The notes under the pieces are model-generated. The model had not been told where the DNA came from. It was given only the letters and a program-made list of their open reading frames with translations, and ran no database searches. Made by a program: the position numbers and the translations under genes. Below, in pieces: positions 45,510 to 54,675 of a DNA stretch of 64,000 bases. Positions within the stretch are counted from its first letter, which is position 1. Each line of letters starts with the position of its first letter. The stretch lies in assembly GCF_007830115.1 (NCBI RefSeq), contig NZ_VLKP01000008.1, positions 124,001-188,000 on the forward strand, in the 5' to 3' direction. Origin of the DNA: Aerolutibacter ruishenii (GTDB taxonomy: Bacteria; Pseudomonadota; Gammaproteobacteria; Xanthomonadales; Xanthomonadaceae).

Positions 45510-47578
45510 CACAGGTTCATCTCGTGCGGCTTGAGGGCGACGTACGGGGTCTCGCGGTCGGTGCGTGCCGGGTTGCGGCGGGCGACCATGATCGACTTGA
45601 CCGAATACACCAGGATCGCCAGCACCACGAACAGGAACAGCGCCGTCAGGCCGGCGTTGATGTAGTTGTTGACCATGATCTGCTGCATGCCGCCGAAATC
45701 CTTGGACGGCGCGATCAGTTCGCCGGCGTTGATCGCGGCCCGGTACTTGTTGGCCTGGGCCAGGAAGCCCACGCCCGGGTTGGCGTCGAAGATCTTGATG
45801 AAGCCGGCCGAGATGGTGCACACCAGCAGCCACACTGTCGGCACGATCGACACCCAGGCGAAGCGGTCCTTCTTCATCTTGAACAGCACCACGGTGCACA
45901 GCATCAGCGCGATGCCGGCCAGCATCTGGTTGGCGATGCCGAACAGCGGCCACAGCATGTTGATGCCGCCCAGCGGATCGGTCACGCCCTGGTACAGGAA
46001 GTAGCCCCACAGCGCCACGCAGCCGCCGGTGGCGATCAGGTTCGGTCCCCACGAGTCGGTCTTGCGCATCACCGGCACGAAGTTGCCGAGCAGGTCCTGC
46101 AGCATGAAGCGGCCCGAGCGTGTGCCCGCGTCGACCGCGGTGAGGATGAACAGCGCTTCGAACAGGATCGCGAAGTGGTACCAGAAAGCCATCATGCCTT
46201 CGCCCGGGATCACCGAATGGAAGATCTGGGCGATGCCGACCGCCAGCGTCGGTGCGCCGCCGGCGCGCGACAGGATGCTGCTCTCGCCGATGTCGGCGGC
46301 CACCGTGGTCAGCATCTCCGGGGTGACCACGAAGCCCCACTCCGAGACGACCTTTGCGGCGTTGGCCACGTCGGTGCCGATCACCGCGGCCGGGCTGTTC
46401 ATCGCGAAGTACACGCCCGGATCGACGATCGACGCCGCGACCATCGCCATGATCGCCACGAACGACTCCATCAGCATGCCGCCGTAGCCGATGTAGCGAG
46501 CGTGGCCCTCGTTGGCCAGCAGCTTGGGCGTGGTGCCCGAACTGATCAGCGCGTGGAAGCCGGACACCGCGCCGCAGGCGATGGTGATGAACAGGAACGG
46601 GAACATCGACCCCTTCCACACCGGGCCGGTGCCGTCGGTGAACTGGGTCAGCGCCGGCATCTTCAGCTCCGGCATGGTGATGAAGATGCCCACCGCCAGG
46701 CCGAGGATCGTGCCGATCTTGAGGAAGGTCGACAGGTAGTCGCGCGGGGCCAGCAGCAGCCACACCGGCAGCACCGCGGCGACGAAGCCGTAGCCGATCA
46801 GCATCCAGGTGATCTGGGTGCCGGTGAAGGTGAACGCCGGGCCCCAGACCGGGTGCGCGGCGACCACGCCGCCGTACCAGATCGCGGCCAGCAGCAGGAC
46901 CAGGCCGACGATCGATATCTCGCCGATCTTGCCCGGGCGGATATAGCGCATGTAGATGCCCATGAAGATCGCGATCGGGATCGTCGCGATCACCGTGAAC
47001 ATGCCCCAGGGGCTGCCCTGCAGCGCCTTCACCACGATCATCGCCAGCACCGCCAGGATGATGATCATGATCAGGAACGCACCGAACAGCGCGATGGTGC
47101 CCGGCACCTGACCCATTTCCTCTCGCACCAGTTCACCCAGCGAGCGGCCGTCGCGGCGGCTGGACACCACCAGCACCATGAAGTCCTGCACCGCGCCGGC
47201 CAGCACCACGCCGGCGATCAGCCACAGCGTGCCGGGCAGGTAGCCCATCTGCGCGGCCAGCACCGGTCCGACCAGCGGGCCCGCGCCGGCGATCGCGGCG
47301 AAGTGGTGGCCAAACAGCACGTGCTTGTTGGTGGGCACGTAGTCCAGGCCGTCGTTGTGGATCACCGCCGGGGTGGCACGGGTCGGGTCCAGCCCAAACA
47401 CCTTGTTGGCGATGAACAGGCTGTAGTAGCGGTATGCGACCAGATAGATCGACATCGCCGCAACCACGATCCACAGCGCGTTGATCTGCTCCCCGCGCCG
47501 AAGCGCGACTACTCCCAGACACACGGCACCCAGCACGGCCAACGCCGCCCAGGCCAACCTGGCGATTCCACCCTTCAT
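45509..47578 (-). CDS. cstA: CstA family carbon starvation/pyruvate-peptide transporter
   Basis: A 689-residue inner-membrane protein with about 16-18 helices. The N-terminal signatures [30 protein letters not shown] and QDFMVLV... with [17 protein letters not shown] identify CstA/BtsT carriers, which import pyruvate or peptides during carbon limitation. ATG at 47578 is preceded by GGGAGA at the right spacing. A DUF466 gene follows directly. Regulation cannot be read from the 120-base upstream gap, where I see no clear CRP-type box. Confidence 0.93.
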   Translation of the reverse strand: MKGGIARLAWAALAVLGAVCLGVVALRRGEQINALWIVVAAMSIYLVAYRYYSLFIANKVFGLDPTRATPAVIHNDGLDYVPTNKHVLFGHHFAAIAGAGPLVGPVLAAQMGYLPGTLWLIAGVVLAGAVQDFMVLVVSSRRDGRSLGELVREEMGQVPGTIALFGAFLIMIIILAVLAMIVVKALQGSPWGMFTVIATIPIAIFMGIYMRYIRPGKIGEISIVGLVLLLAAIWYGGVVAAHPVWGPAFTFTGTQITWMLIGYGFVAAVLPVWLLLAPRDYLSTFLKIGTILGLAVGIFITMPELKMPALTQFTDGTGPVWKGSMFPFLFITIACGAVSGFHALISSGTTPKLLANEGHARYIGYGGMLMESFVAIMAMVAASIVDPGVYFAMNSPAAVIGTDVANAAKVVSEWGFVVTPEMLTTVAADIGESSILSRAGGAPTLAVGIAQIFHSVIPGEGMMAFWYHFAILFEALFILTAVDAGTRSGRFMLQDLLGNFVPVMRKTDSWGPNLIATGGCVALWGYFLYQGVTDPLGGINMLWPLFGIANQMLAGIALMLCTVVLFKMKKDRFAWVSIVPTVWLLVCTISAGFIKIFDANPGVGFLAQANKYRAAINAGELIAPSKDFGGMQQIMVNNYINAGLTALFLFVVLAILVYSVKSIMVARRNPARTDRETPYVALKPHEMNL

Positions 47579-47698
47579 GCAAAAGTCTCCCAATGGACCC
47601 CGGAAGGGTCACCCCGTGCGCGCGAGGGGTCAATCCGCACTGCGGCATAAACCGTGCAACTTTGGTCTACCCGCCGACCAATGTCGGAGGGAGCGCTG

Positions 47699-48691
47699 TC
47701 ACAGCCAGCGCGCGCGCTTGAACATCCGGTACAGCACCAGGCAGGTCACCGCCACCACGCCGATCAGGATCGCGTAGCTCCAGCGGCCACCCAATTCAGG
47801 CATGTGAACGAAGTTCATGCCATACCAGCTCGCGATCAACGTCGGCGCGGCCAGCAGCGCGGCCCACGCACCCAGCCGCTTCACCACTTCGCCCTGGTGC
47901 ACGGTGACCAGCGACAGGTTCACGCTCAGCGCCGCGGTCAGCATCTCGCGCAGGGTGTCGGTACTCTCGTTGATGCGCACGGCGTGGTCGAGCACATCGC
48001 GCATGTACAGTTGGATCTCGTCGTCGACCAGGCCGCCGCGCGACCGGGCCAGCTGGCCAAGGATGTCCTGCAGTGGCGACACCGCCATGCGCAGCCGGGT
48101 CAGCTCACGCTTGAGTTCGTACAGCTCGCGCACCGTATTGGGATGGAACTCGTTGGCGAAGATGTCCTGCTCCAGCTCGTTGAGCTCGTGGTTGAAGCCA
48201 TCGATGATCGGCATGAAGTTGTCGACCACCATGTCGAGCACGGCATACAGCCCCGCGCCGGGACCGTGGCGCAGCAGGTCCGGTTCGCGCTCCATGCGCG
48301 CGCGCGCCGCCGCATAGCTGGACGAGGCGCCATGGCGCACGGTCACCAGGTAGCGCGGCCCCACGAACAGATGTGTTTCGCCGAAGCGGATGCGGTTGTC
48401 CACCGTCTGCGCGGTGTGGATGGCGATGAACAGCGAACTGCCGTAGGCCTCCAGCTTGGGACGCTGGTGCGCCTTGTGCGCGTCCTCCACGGCCAGGTCA
48501 TGCAGGTCGAATTCTTCCTGCAGTTTGTCGAGGATGTCCTCGCTGGGCTCGTAGAGTCCCACCCAGACAAAGCTGCCGTCATCGACGGCCAGCACCTCGC
48601 TGATGGCGTCCAGCGTAATGTCGCGGCGCGCACCTTCACGGTCGTAGGCGACGCAATTGATGACGCACTTGGGCAGGTCGGCACGGCTCAT
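47699..48691 (-). CDS. corA: CorA family magnesium/divalent cation transporter
   Basis: A 330-residue transporter of the CorA type. The cytoplasmic funnel domain covers residues 1-265, including VWVGLYEPSEDILDKLQEEF and FVGPRYLVTVRH; two C-terminal membrane helices flank the selectivity loop YGMNF (290-294). CorA pentamers move Mg2+ (and Co2+ or Ni2+) inward. The C-terminus is basic, as usual. It is a single leftward gene upstream of cstA with no clear functional link to it. Confidence 0.92.
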   Translation of the reverse strand: MSRADLPKCVINCVAYDREGARRDITLDAISEVLAVDDGSFVWVGLYEPSEDILDKLQEEFDLHDLAVEDAHKAHQRPKLEAYGSSLFIAIHTAQTVDNRIRFGETHLFVGPRYLVTVRHGASSSYAAARARMEREPDLLRHGPGAGLYAVLDMVVDNFMPIIDGFNHELNELEQDIFANEFHPNTVRELYELKRELTRLRMAVSPLQDILGQLARSRGGLVDDEIQLYMRDVLDHAVRINESTDTLREMLTAALSVNLSLVTVHQGEVVKRLGAWAALLAAPTLIASWYGMNFVHMPELGGRWSYAILIGVVAVTCLVLYRMFKRARWL

Positions 48692-48779
48692 GGCCGGATG
48701 GTGGCGGTTGTCGCGCGCTCATACAAGTTGCGCGCAACCCGAAATGGTCGACTTGGCCTGGGCCCCCTTCGCAAGGGCC

Positions 48780-50216
48780 CTAGCGTCGCCGCAGCCCCGC
48801 CAGGAGCCCGAGGTGGACCGGCAGCAGCAGGGCGATCCAATGCGCGTTGCGCTGCGGAGCCAAGGGCAGCCAATGGGCAAACAGGCCGATGGCGGCTACT
48901 GCGGCCACCAGCGCCAATGCCCGGTTGAACCAGGTGCCGGGCGGGCGCCCGCGGAGCAGGCGAACGGCACCGGGCAACAGCAGCCACGCCAGCGGACTGA
49001 GCAGGAACAGGTTGTGGTTACCCCACGCGAAGCGATGCGCGGTGCCGAACCACAGGAACAGCAACAGTGTTCCCACCACGCCGCACAGGGTCCAGAAGGG
49101 CACCGCCAACGCCGTCGTGACGCGTGGATGGCGCCGCCCGGCCCACGCAAGCGCGCCACCGATGGCCAGTCCGCAAAGTGCCCACAACCACCAGCGTTGC
49201 GGCCGTTCCCGTGGCTCCGGCTGCAGCCGGTGGGGCAGCACTTCGTGTTCGCGTCGCACCACGGGCCGCCCATCGGGGTGGGTAACGTCGCGCAGCGCCG
49301 TCGACAGGCGCATGGGCACGAAGGCCTCATCCCACAACGGCAATGGCTTGTCCGCCGCCGGGCCAAGGCCGACATCGAACCCGAGCCACATCCAGAAATC
49401 CGGCGACGCCAGGCGCATGGCCTCGCCGCGATGGGTATTGCCCTGCGAACGGCCTTCCAACTGGCTCCGCAGGCGACCGTGCAAGGCCCGGTCAATCGCG
49501 TCGCGCACGCGGGTGGAGCAGTTGTCGAGGAAGTAGTCGTAGCGGTAGCGCGCGTTTTCCGGACGCGCGTTTTCGGCCAATGCGACGGCCAACTGCCGGG
49601 CATCCTCCGCCGTCAGGTCCAGCCACTGGATGCTGACGCCGCGGCCTTCGGCTTCGTAGACCGCAAGGTCCTGGTCGACCGGTAGCGCGACCAGCCGGTA
49701 GCGCATGTCACCGCGGATGAAGCGCGAGGTGAAATCAGGTTCGTCCAGGTCGAAGAAGCCGAAGTTGTACGACGTGGCCTCCCGTGTGGCCGGGTCGACC
49801 ACGACGATGGCGTCGTGTCCGAAACGTTCCCAGAAGATCTCGCCCGGGAGCATCGTCATCACGCCGATCTCCGGTGCCGGACCACCATGGGGCAGCGCAA
49901 TCCCGGCGGCGGAGGGCGTGCCGGATGGTTGCGGCGGGGCAGGGCGGCCCGAGGTGCCGTCGTCACCAGGCGAGCCCGCAACGTCGCCCGTCAACGCGGG
50001 GTATGGCACGGCGGCCCGACCCTGGTCATCGGTGCTGGCCATCGGGGCATTCGACGCATTCAGCGCGGGCGCGTCAGTGCGTCCCCCTGTCGGTGTCGCC
50101 ACAGTAGCCCCGTGCATGGCCAACCCCAGCAGCGCGGCGACGAGCCCCGCGCGCAGGCGTACAGCCCACCCTGTGATCGCCCGGTGGCCCGCGACGCGGG
50201 CACCCACATCAGTCAC
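48780..50216 (-). CDS. DUF4105 (Lnb N-terminal-like) membrane protein
   Basis: A 478-residue protein. An N-terminal hydrophobic segment (LRAGLVAALLGLAMHG) leads to a Pro/Gly/Asp-rich linker, then the DUF4105 domain (about residues 110-310) with GEIFWERFGHDAIVVVD and the DYFLDNCSTRVRDAID motif, whose His and Cys are conserved in the family; the C-terminal 120 residues contain four to five membrane helices. The function is unknown; a cysteine-hydrolase-like fold has been suggested for the family. Start is GTG at 50216, overlapping the corC stop by eight bases, so it is co-translated with corC. Confidence 0.8.
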   Translation of the reverse strand: MTDVGARVAGHRAITGWAVRLRAGLVAALLGLAMHGATVATPTGGRTDAPALNASNAPMASTDDQGRAAVPYPALTGDVAGSPGDDGTSGRPAPPQPSGTPSAAGIALPHGGPAPEIGVMTMLPGEIFWERFGHDAIVVVDPATREATSYNFGFFDLDEPDFTSRFIRGDMRYRLVALPVDQDLAVYEAEGRGVSIQWLDLTAEDARQLAVALAENARPENARYRYDYFLDNCSTRVRDAIDRALHGRLRSQLEGRSQGNTHRGEAMRLASPDFWMWLGFDVGLGPAADKPLPLWDEAFVPMRLSTALRDVTHPDGRPVVRREHEVLPHRLQPEPRERPQRWWLWALCGLAIGGALAWAGRRHPRVTTALAVPFWTLCGVVGTLLLFLWFGTAHRFAWGNHNLFLLSPLAWLLLPGAVRLLRGRPPGTWFNRALALVAAVAAIGLFAHWLPLAPQRNAHWIALLLPVHLGLLAGLRRR

Positions 50217-51066
50217 CACCCAGCACGCCCACGTGGAAGGCATGGATGCGGCGCGCGTCGGCACTGGCCACGCGGAACGCAAAGCGGCCCAGCGTCAGTT
50301 CCTCGCCCGCCTCCGGCAGGTGGCCAATGGCGGCCACCACCAGCCCGCCGATGGTGTCGTACTCGTCATCGTTGAACTCGGCCTTGAAGCGCTCGTTGAA
50401 ATCCCCGATGGGCGTCAGCGCATCCACCACGAACTGGCCGTCGGCCTGCGCCGCGATCAGCGCGTTGGGGTCCTCGGCATCGTCGTGCTCGTCGTCGATG
50501 TCGCCGACGATCTGCTCCAGGACATCCTCGATGGTCACCAGGCCGGCCACGCCGCCATGCTCGTCGATGACGATGGCCATGTGGTTGCGCGACTGGCGGA
50601 ACTCGCGCAGCAACACGTCCAGGCGCTTGGATTCGGGTATCAGCACCGCCGGCCGCAGCAGCTCGTGGATCGTGCGCGGCCCGTGGTCGGTCACCACCCC
50701 GCGCAGCAGGTCCTTGGCCAGCAGGATGCCGAGGATCTCGTCCTTTTCCTCGCCGTGCACCGGGAAGCGGGAGTGCCCGGACTCCACCACCAGCTTCATC
50801 ATGTCCAGCAGCGGCGCCTCCGCAGGCAGCGAGACCATCTGCGAGCGCGGGATCATCACGTCGCCCACGGTCAGGTCCGACATGGCGATGGCGCCCTCCA
50901 TCATCCGCAGCGCGTCGGCGGCGATCAGGCCGTCGGCCTGGGCATCGCGCAGCAGTTCGACCAGGTCTTCGCGGGTGGTGGGTTCGCCGGACAGCGCGGA
51001 GCTGATGCGTTCGAGCCAGGAGCGCCGCTCCGGCGCGTGGGAATGACTACTGTCGTCCTCGGACAT
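50209..51066 (-). CDS. ybeX: CorC/YbeX family CBS-domain protein
   Basis: A 285-residue cytoplasmic protein with two CBS domains (residues 65-185, MIPRSQMVSLP and HGEEKDEILGILLAKDLL) and the CorC_HlyC C-terminal domain (about 200-285, FVVDALTPIGDFNERF, DEYDTIGGLVVAAIGHLP). In E. coli YbeX/CorC has been linked to Mg2+ or Co2+ efflux and ribosome/RNA quality. The order phoH-ybeY-ybeX is conserved, and here it is followed by the DUF4105 gene instead of lnt. Confidence 0.92.
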   Translation of the reverse strand: MSEDDSSHSHAPERRSWLERISSALSGEPTTREDLVELLRDAQADGLIAADALRMMEGAIAMSDLTVGDVMIPRSQMVSLPAEAPLLDMMKLVVESGHSRFPVHGEEKDEILGILLAKDLLRGVVTDHGPRTIHELLRPAVLIPESKRLDVLLREFRQSRNHMAIVIDEHGGVAGLVTIEDVLEQIVGDIDDEHDDAEDPNALIAAQADGQFVVDALTPIGDFNERFKAEFNDDEYDTIGGLVVAAIGHLPEAGEELTLGRFAFRVASADARRIHAFHVGVLGGD

Positions 51067-51198
51067 GGGGCATGGTCAGGCGCCCCCTGGGGGGTGGGGG
51101 TCGTTCAGGAAGTCTACCCCGGTTGGTGGGCGAATCGGTGAAACCCCAAGGGTCGCCATTGCCGGGCCGTGGCCCTGACGCCGTCGTGGGCGGCGAAT

Positions 51199-51684
51199 TC
51201 AGCCGGCGACCGCGTACGGGTCCTCGATGCCCAGGGCGGCCAGGATTTCGCGCTCCAACTGCTCCATGCATTCGGCCTCGCGCTCGTCGTCATGGTCCCA
51301 GCCCAGCAGGTGCAGCACGCCATGCACGGTCATGTGGGCGTAGTGGGCCGCCAACGCCTTGCCCTGTTCACGGGCTTCCCGAGCCACCACCGGCGCACAG
51401 ATCACCAGATCGCCCAGCAATGGCAGCTTCACGCCTTCGGGCAGGCCTTCGGGCAGCTCCGCAGGGAAACTGAGCACGTTGGTGGCGTAGTCCTTGCCCC
51501 GGTAATGGTGGTTCATCGACTGCCCCTCCTTGGTGTCGACCACGCGGATGGCCAGGTCGGCTTCGCGGATGCGCCCTTCCAGCGCCGCGGCCACCCACTT
51601 GCGGAAGCTGGTGGCGGACGGGATGCCGGCACGCGGCAGACCGTAGCTGATGGAAACGTCGAGACGGGTGGGACCAACAGTCAT
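51199..51684 (-). CDS. ybeY: endoribonuclease YbeY
   Basis: A 161-residue zinc endoribonuclease needed for 16S rRNA 3' maturation and ribosome quality control. The metal motif HGVLHLLGWDH gives His121, His125 and His131. The conserved Arg and the segment NHHYRGKDYATNVLSFP are also present. It is 28 bases downstream of phoH and 132 bases upstream of corC in the same direction. The latter gap contains only a G-rich stretch. Confidence 0.95.
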   Translation of the reverse strand: MTVGPTRLDVSISYGLPRAGIPSATSFRKWVAAALEGRIREADLAIRVVDTKEGQSMNHHYRGKDYATNVLSFPAELPEGLPEGVKLPLLGDLVICAPVVAREAREQGKALAAHYAHMTVHGVLHLLGWDHDDEREAECMEQLEREILAALGIEDPYAVAG

Positions 51685-51712
51685 GGCATCGATCCGGGAT
51701 CAGCGGAGGGGG

Positions 51713-52699
51713 TCAGGGCGAAGTGCCGGATTGCGCGTTCTTCTCGTCGCGCGAATCGTAGGCCTCCACGATCCGCGCGACCAGCGGATGGCGCACCACG
51801 TCGCGCGCCTCGAAGAAGGTGAAACTGATGCCCTTGACGTGGTGCAGCACGTCCAGCGCGTCCTTCAGTCCCGACTTCTGGTGGCGGGGCAGGTCGATCT
51901 GGGTCATGTCACCCGTGACCACGGCGGTGCTGCCATAGCCGATGCGGGTCAGGAACATCTTCATCTGCTCGATCGTGGTGTTCTGCGCCTCGTCGAGGAT
52001 GACAAACGCATCGTTAAGCGTGCGTCCGCGCATGTATGCCAGCGGCGCGATCTCGATGACGCTCTTCTCCAGCAGCTTGACCACCTTCTCCACGCCCAGC
52101 ATCTCGTACAGCGCGTCGTACAGGGGGCGCAGGTAGGGGTCCACCTTCTGCGTCAGGTCGCCGGGCAGGAAGCCGAGCTTCTCGCCGGCCTCCACCGCCG
52201 GACGCACCAGGATCAGGCGCTGCACGCGGCCTTCGTTCAACGCTTCCACCGCGCTGGCCACGGCCAGGTAGGTCTTGCCGGTGCCGGCCGGGCCGATGCC
52301 GAAATTGATGTCGTGCACGGCAATCGCGTGCAGGTACTTGGCCTGGTTGGCGCCGCGTCCGCGGATGGTGCCGCGCTTGGTGCGGATGGCTACTTCCTGC
52401 GGCTCGATGTCCTGCTCGGCGATGCGGTCGGCGTCGGCCTCGGCCAGGCGCAGGTGGATCGCGGGCTCGTCCAGCGTCTCGTTGGCGGCATCGGTCCACA
52501 GCTCGCGCAGCAGGCGCTCGGCCTTGCCTACCGCGGCCTGCGGGCCGACCACGCGAAACACGTTGCCGCGGTTGGCGATCTCCACGCCCAGGCGCAACTC
52601 GATCATGCGCAGGTGGCCGTCGAACGGCCCGCTGAGATTGGCCAGGCGCTCGGCCTCGGGCGGGTCCAAGGTGAATTCGGAAGTGGTTCGCGAGGACAT
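51713..52699 (-). CDS. ybeZ: PhoH-like ATPase (YbeZ)
   Basis: A 328-residue PhoH-family ATPase, probably an RNA helicase working with YbeY. The N-terminal KH-like part (GHLRMIELRLGVEIANRGN) is followed by the P-loop GPAGTGKTY near residues 138-145 and Walker B VILDEAQNTT. It leads the leftward ybeZ-ybeY-ybeX cluster. A divergent amidohydrolase gene lies upstream, separating it from miaB. Confidence 0.93.
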   Translation of the reverse strand: MSSRTTSEFTLDPPEAERLANLSGPFDGHLRMIELRLGVEIANRGNVFRVVGPQAAVGKAERLLRELWTDAANETLDEPAIHLRLAEADADRIAEQDIEPQEVAIRTKRGTIRGRGANQAKYLHAIAVHDINFGIGPAGTGKTYLAVASAVEALNEGRVQRLILVRPAVEAGEKLGFLPGDLTQKVDPYLRPLYDALYEMLGVEKVVKLLEKSVIEIAPLAYMRGRTLNDAFVILDEAQNTTIEQMKMFLTRIGYGSTAVVTGDMTQIDLPRHQKSGLKDALDVLHHVKGISFTFFEARDVVRHPLVARIVEAYDSRDEKNAQSGTSP

Positions 52700-52814
52700 C
52701 GTCGATGCAGAAGGGGGAGCGGGCGCGTGGGGCGGCGCCCGCAGGCGGTCAGCTTGCGCCTGTCGCGGGTTTTTCGCAAAGTGCGGCGATCTTACTGTTC
52801 AGCGGGGTGTGGCA

Positions 52815-54494
52815 ATGCACGGATTCAGGCACTCACGGCTCGGGCAAGTGATCGCCTTGTCGATCGTCGCGGCGTCGATGCCGGTACAGGCGGCCAAGGT
52901 CACCGTGCTGACCGCCAGCCGGATCCACACGATGGACACCGCGCGCCCGCGTGCGCAAGCGATGGCATTCGACGACGGTGGCGCCATCCTCGCCCTGGGC
53001 GAAACCGCGGCCCTGCTCAAGCAATACCCCAAGGCAACGCGGATCGATGTCGGCAACGCCACCGTGGCGCCCGGCCTGATCGACGCGCATGGCCACGTGG
53101 CCGGCCTGGGCCTGGCCAGGCTCCGCGCCGACCTGGTCGACACCCGCAGCAAGGCCGACGTGCTGCAGCGCCTGCGTGATTTCGCCCGCGATCTGCCCCC
53201 GGGCGCCTGGCTGCTCGGTCGTGGCTGGGACCAGAACGATTGGCCGGAGAAGCATTTCCCGACCGCCGCCGACCTGGACGCGGCCTTCCCCGATCGCCCG
53301 GTGTGGCTGAGCCGAGTCGATGGCCATGCCGCATGGGGCAACACCGCGGCGATGCGCATCGTGAAGCGTGACCTGCGCGGTGATTGGCAGCCCGACGGTG
53401 GCCAGATCCTGCGTGACGCCCAGGGTGCGCCCACGGGCTTGTTCATCGATGCCGCCATGGACCTGGTCGAGTCGGCCATGCCGGCGATGGACGCCACCAC
53501 CACCGAGCGCGCGCTGGTGCTCGGCATGCAGTCCGCGGTGGAGCACGGCCTCACCGGCGTGCATGACGCTGGCGTGTCGTTGACCCAGTTGCAGGCCTAC
53601 CAGCGCCTGGCTGACCGCAAGGCCATGCCGTTGCGGGTATACGCCATGGCCGACGGCGATGGCGCCGCCCTGGACGCCTTGTGCAGGAACGGCCTGTATC
53701 GGCACGCGGGTGGCCGGCTCGAAATGCGCGCACTCAAGCTGTTTGCCGACGGCGCGCTGGGCAGTCGCGGCGCCGCCATGCTGGAGCCGTACAGCGACGA
53801 CCACGCCAATAGCGGCCTGCTGCTGATGAAGCCGGAAGAGCTCGACCGGGTCACGACCAAGGCCCGCGACTGCGGCGTGCAGGTCGCCACCCACGCCATC
53901 GGCGATCGCGGCAACCGCGAGGTGCTCGATGCCTACGCCAAGGCACTGGGCAGCACCCAACCCGCCGAATATCGCTGGCGCATCGAGCATGCCCAGATCC
54001 TGTCGCCGACGGACCTGCCGCGGCTGGCGCCACTGGGCGTCATCGCCTCGATGCAGCCCACCCACGCCACCAGCGACATGCCATGGGCGGAGGACCGTGT
54101 CGGCCCCGCCCGCATCGTGGGTGCCTACGCATGGCGCCAGTTGCGGGACAGCGGCACACGCCTGGCGCTCGGTTCGGATTTTCCGGTGGAATCGGTGGAC
54201 CCGCGGCTGGGACTGTATGCCGCCACGACCCGTGCGGATGGCGACGGCTTGCCCGTGGGCGGTTGGCACCCCGAAGACAAGCTGACCGCCTTCGAGGCGC
54301 TGCGCGGCTTCACCCTGGACGCCGCCTATGCCGGCTTTGCCGAAGCGCGCGTGGGCAGCCTGGTGCCGGGCAAGCGCGCCGACTTCATCGTGCTGAAGCA
54401 GGATCCGCTGGCCATCCCACCTGCCGGACTGCGCACCCTGGACGTGCAGGCCACGTACGTGGATGGCCGCCCCGTCTACCAGGCCACGCGCTGA
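52815..54494 (+). CDS. exported amidohydrolase (YtcJ/aminodeacylase-like)
   Basis: A 559-residue metal-dependent hydrolase of the amidohydrolase superfamily, with signal peptide residues 1-26 (MPVQA/AKV). Metal-binding motifs are LIDAHGHVAG (near 92-101), the Lys in MRALKLFADGALGSRGA, ATHAIGDRGN and RIEHAQILS; ALGSDFPVES holds the last Asp. It belongs to the YtcJ/N-substituted formamide deformylase group. Substrate is unknown. It reads opposite to its neighbours and splits miaB from ybeZ, an unusual placement. Confidence 0.86.
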   Translation: MHGFRHSRLGQVIALSIVAASMPVQAAKVTVLTASRIHTMDTARPRAQAMAFDDGGAILALGETAALLKQYPKATRIDVGNATVAPGLIDAHGHVAGLGLARLRADLVDTRSKADVLQRLRDFARDLPPGAWLLGRGWDQNDWPEKHFPTAADLDAAFPDRPVWLSRVDGHAAWGNTAAMRIVKRDLRGDWQPDGGQILRDAQGAPTGLFIDAAMDLVESAMPAMDATTTERALVLGMQSAVEHGLTGVHDAGVSLTQLQAYQRLADRKAMPLRVYAMADGDGAALDALCRNGLYRHAGGRLEMRALKLFADGALGSRGAAMLEPYSDDHANSGLLLMKPEELDRVTTKARDCGVQVATHAIGDRGNREVLDAYAKALGSTQPAEYRWRIEHAQILSPTDLPRLAPLGVIASMQPTHATSDMPWAEDRVGPARIVGAYAWRQLRDSGTRLALGSDFPVESVDPRLGLYAATTRADGDGLPVGGWHPEDKLTAFEALRGFTLDAAYAGFAEARVGSLVPGKRADFIVLKQDPLAIPPAGLRTLDVQATYVDGRPVYQATR

Positions 54495-54533
54495 CAGGCG
54501 CTCGCGCTGCTGCTTTTGATCTCATCCACCGTT

Positions 54534-54675
54534 GATTGAGTCTCCGAGGGGATGGGCTCACGGGGGCGTTGCGACAAGCGCGCCATGGATGGCGCGCGCC
54601 CGAGTCGGGGCAGGAGCCCCGACCGAGGGAAAAGCAACGTCCCCGTGAGCCCAGCCCCGGGCCCGAGACTCAATC
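54534..54675. repeat. composite palindromic element with two internal hairpins
   Basis: Outer arms GATTGAGTCTC (54534-54544) and GAGACTCAATC (54665-54675) are perfectly complementary; further inward GGGCTCACGGGG (54554-54565) pairs with CCCCGTGAGCCC (54641-54652), and CGTTGC (54567-54572) with GCAACG (54634-54639). The enclosed 61 bases contain two perfect hairpins, GCGCGCCAT/ATGGCGCGC (54578-54597) and TCGGGGC/GCCCCGA (54605-54622), making a cloverleaf. It lies between the convergent amidohydrolase and miaB and includes the last codons of miaB. The CCATGGATGG core resembles intergenic palindromes I know from this group. Confidence 0.8.

Noticed and set aside
45272-47650. Long open frame antisense to cstA
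   Set aside because: The translation is a His/Gln/Arg/Asp-rich string with no fold signal, while the opposite strand encodes CstA with conserved motifs.
54534-54675. tRNA-like gene at the cloverleaf palindrome
   Set aside because: The folded shape is a cloverleaf but lacks TTCGA-type loop, CCA-side and anticodon conserved bases; the stems are far too long.
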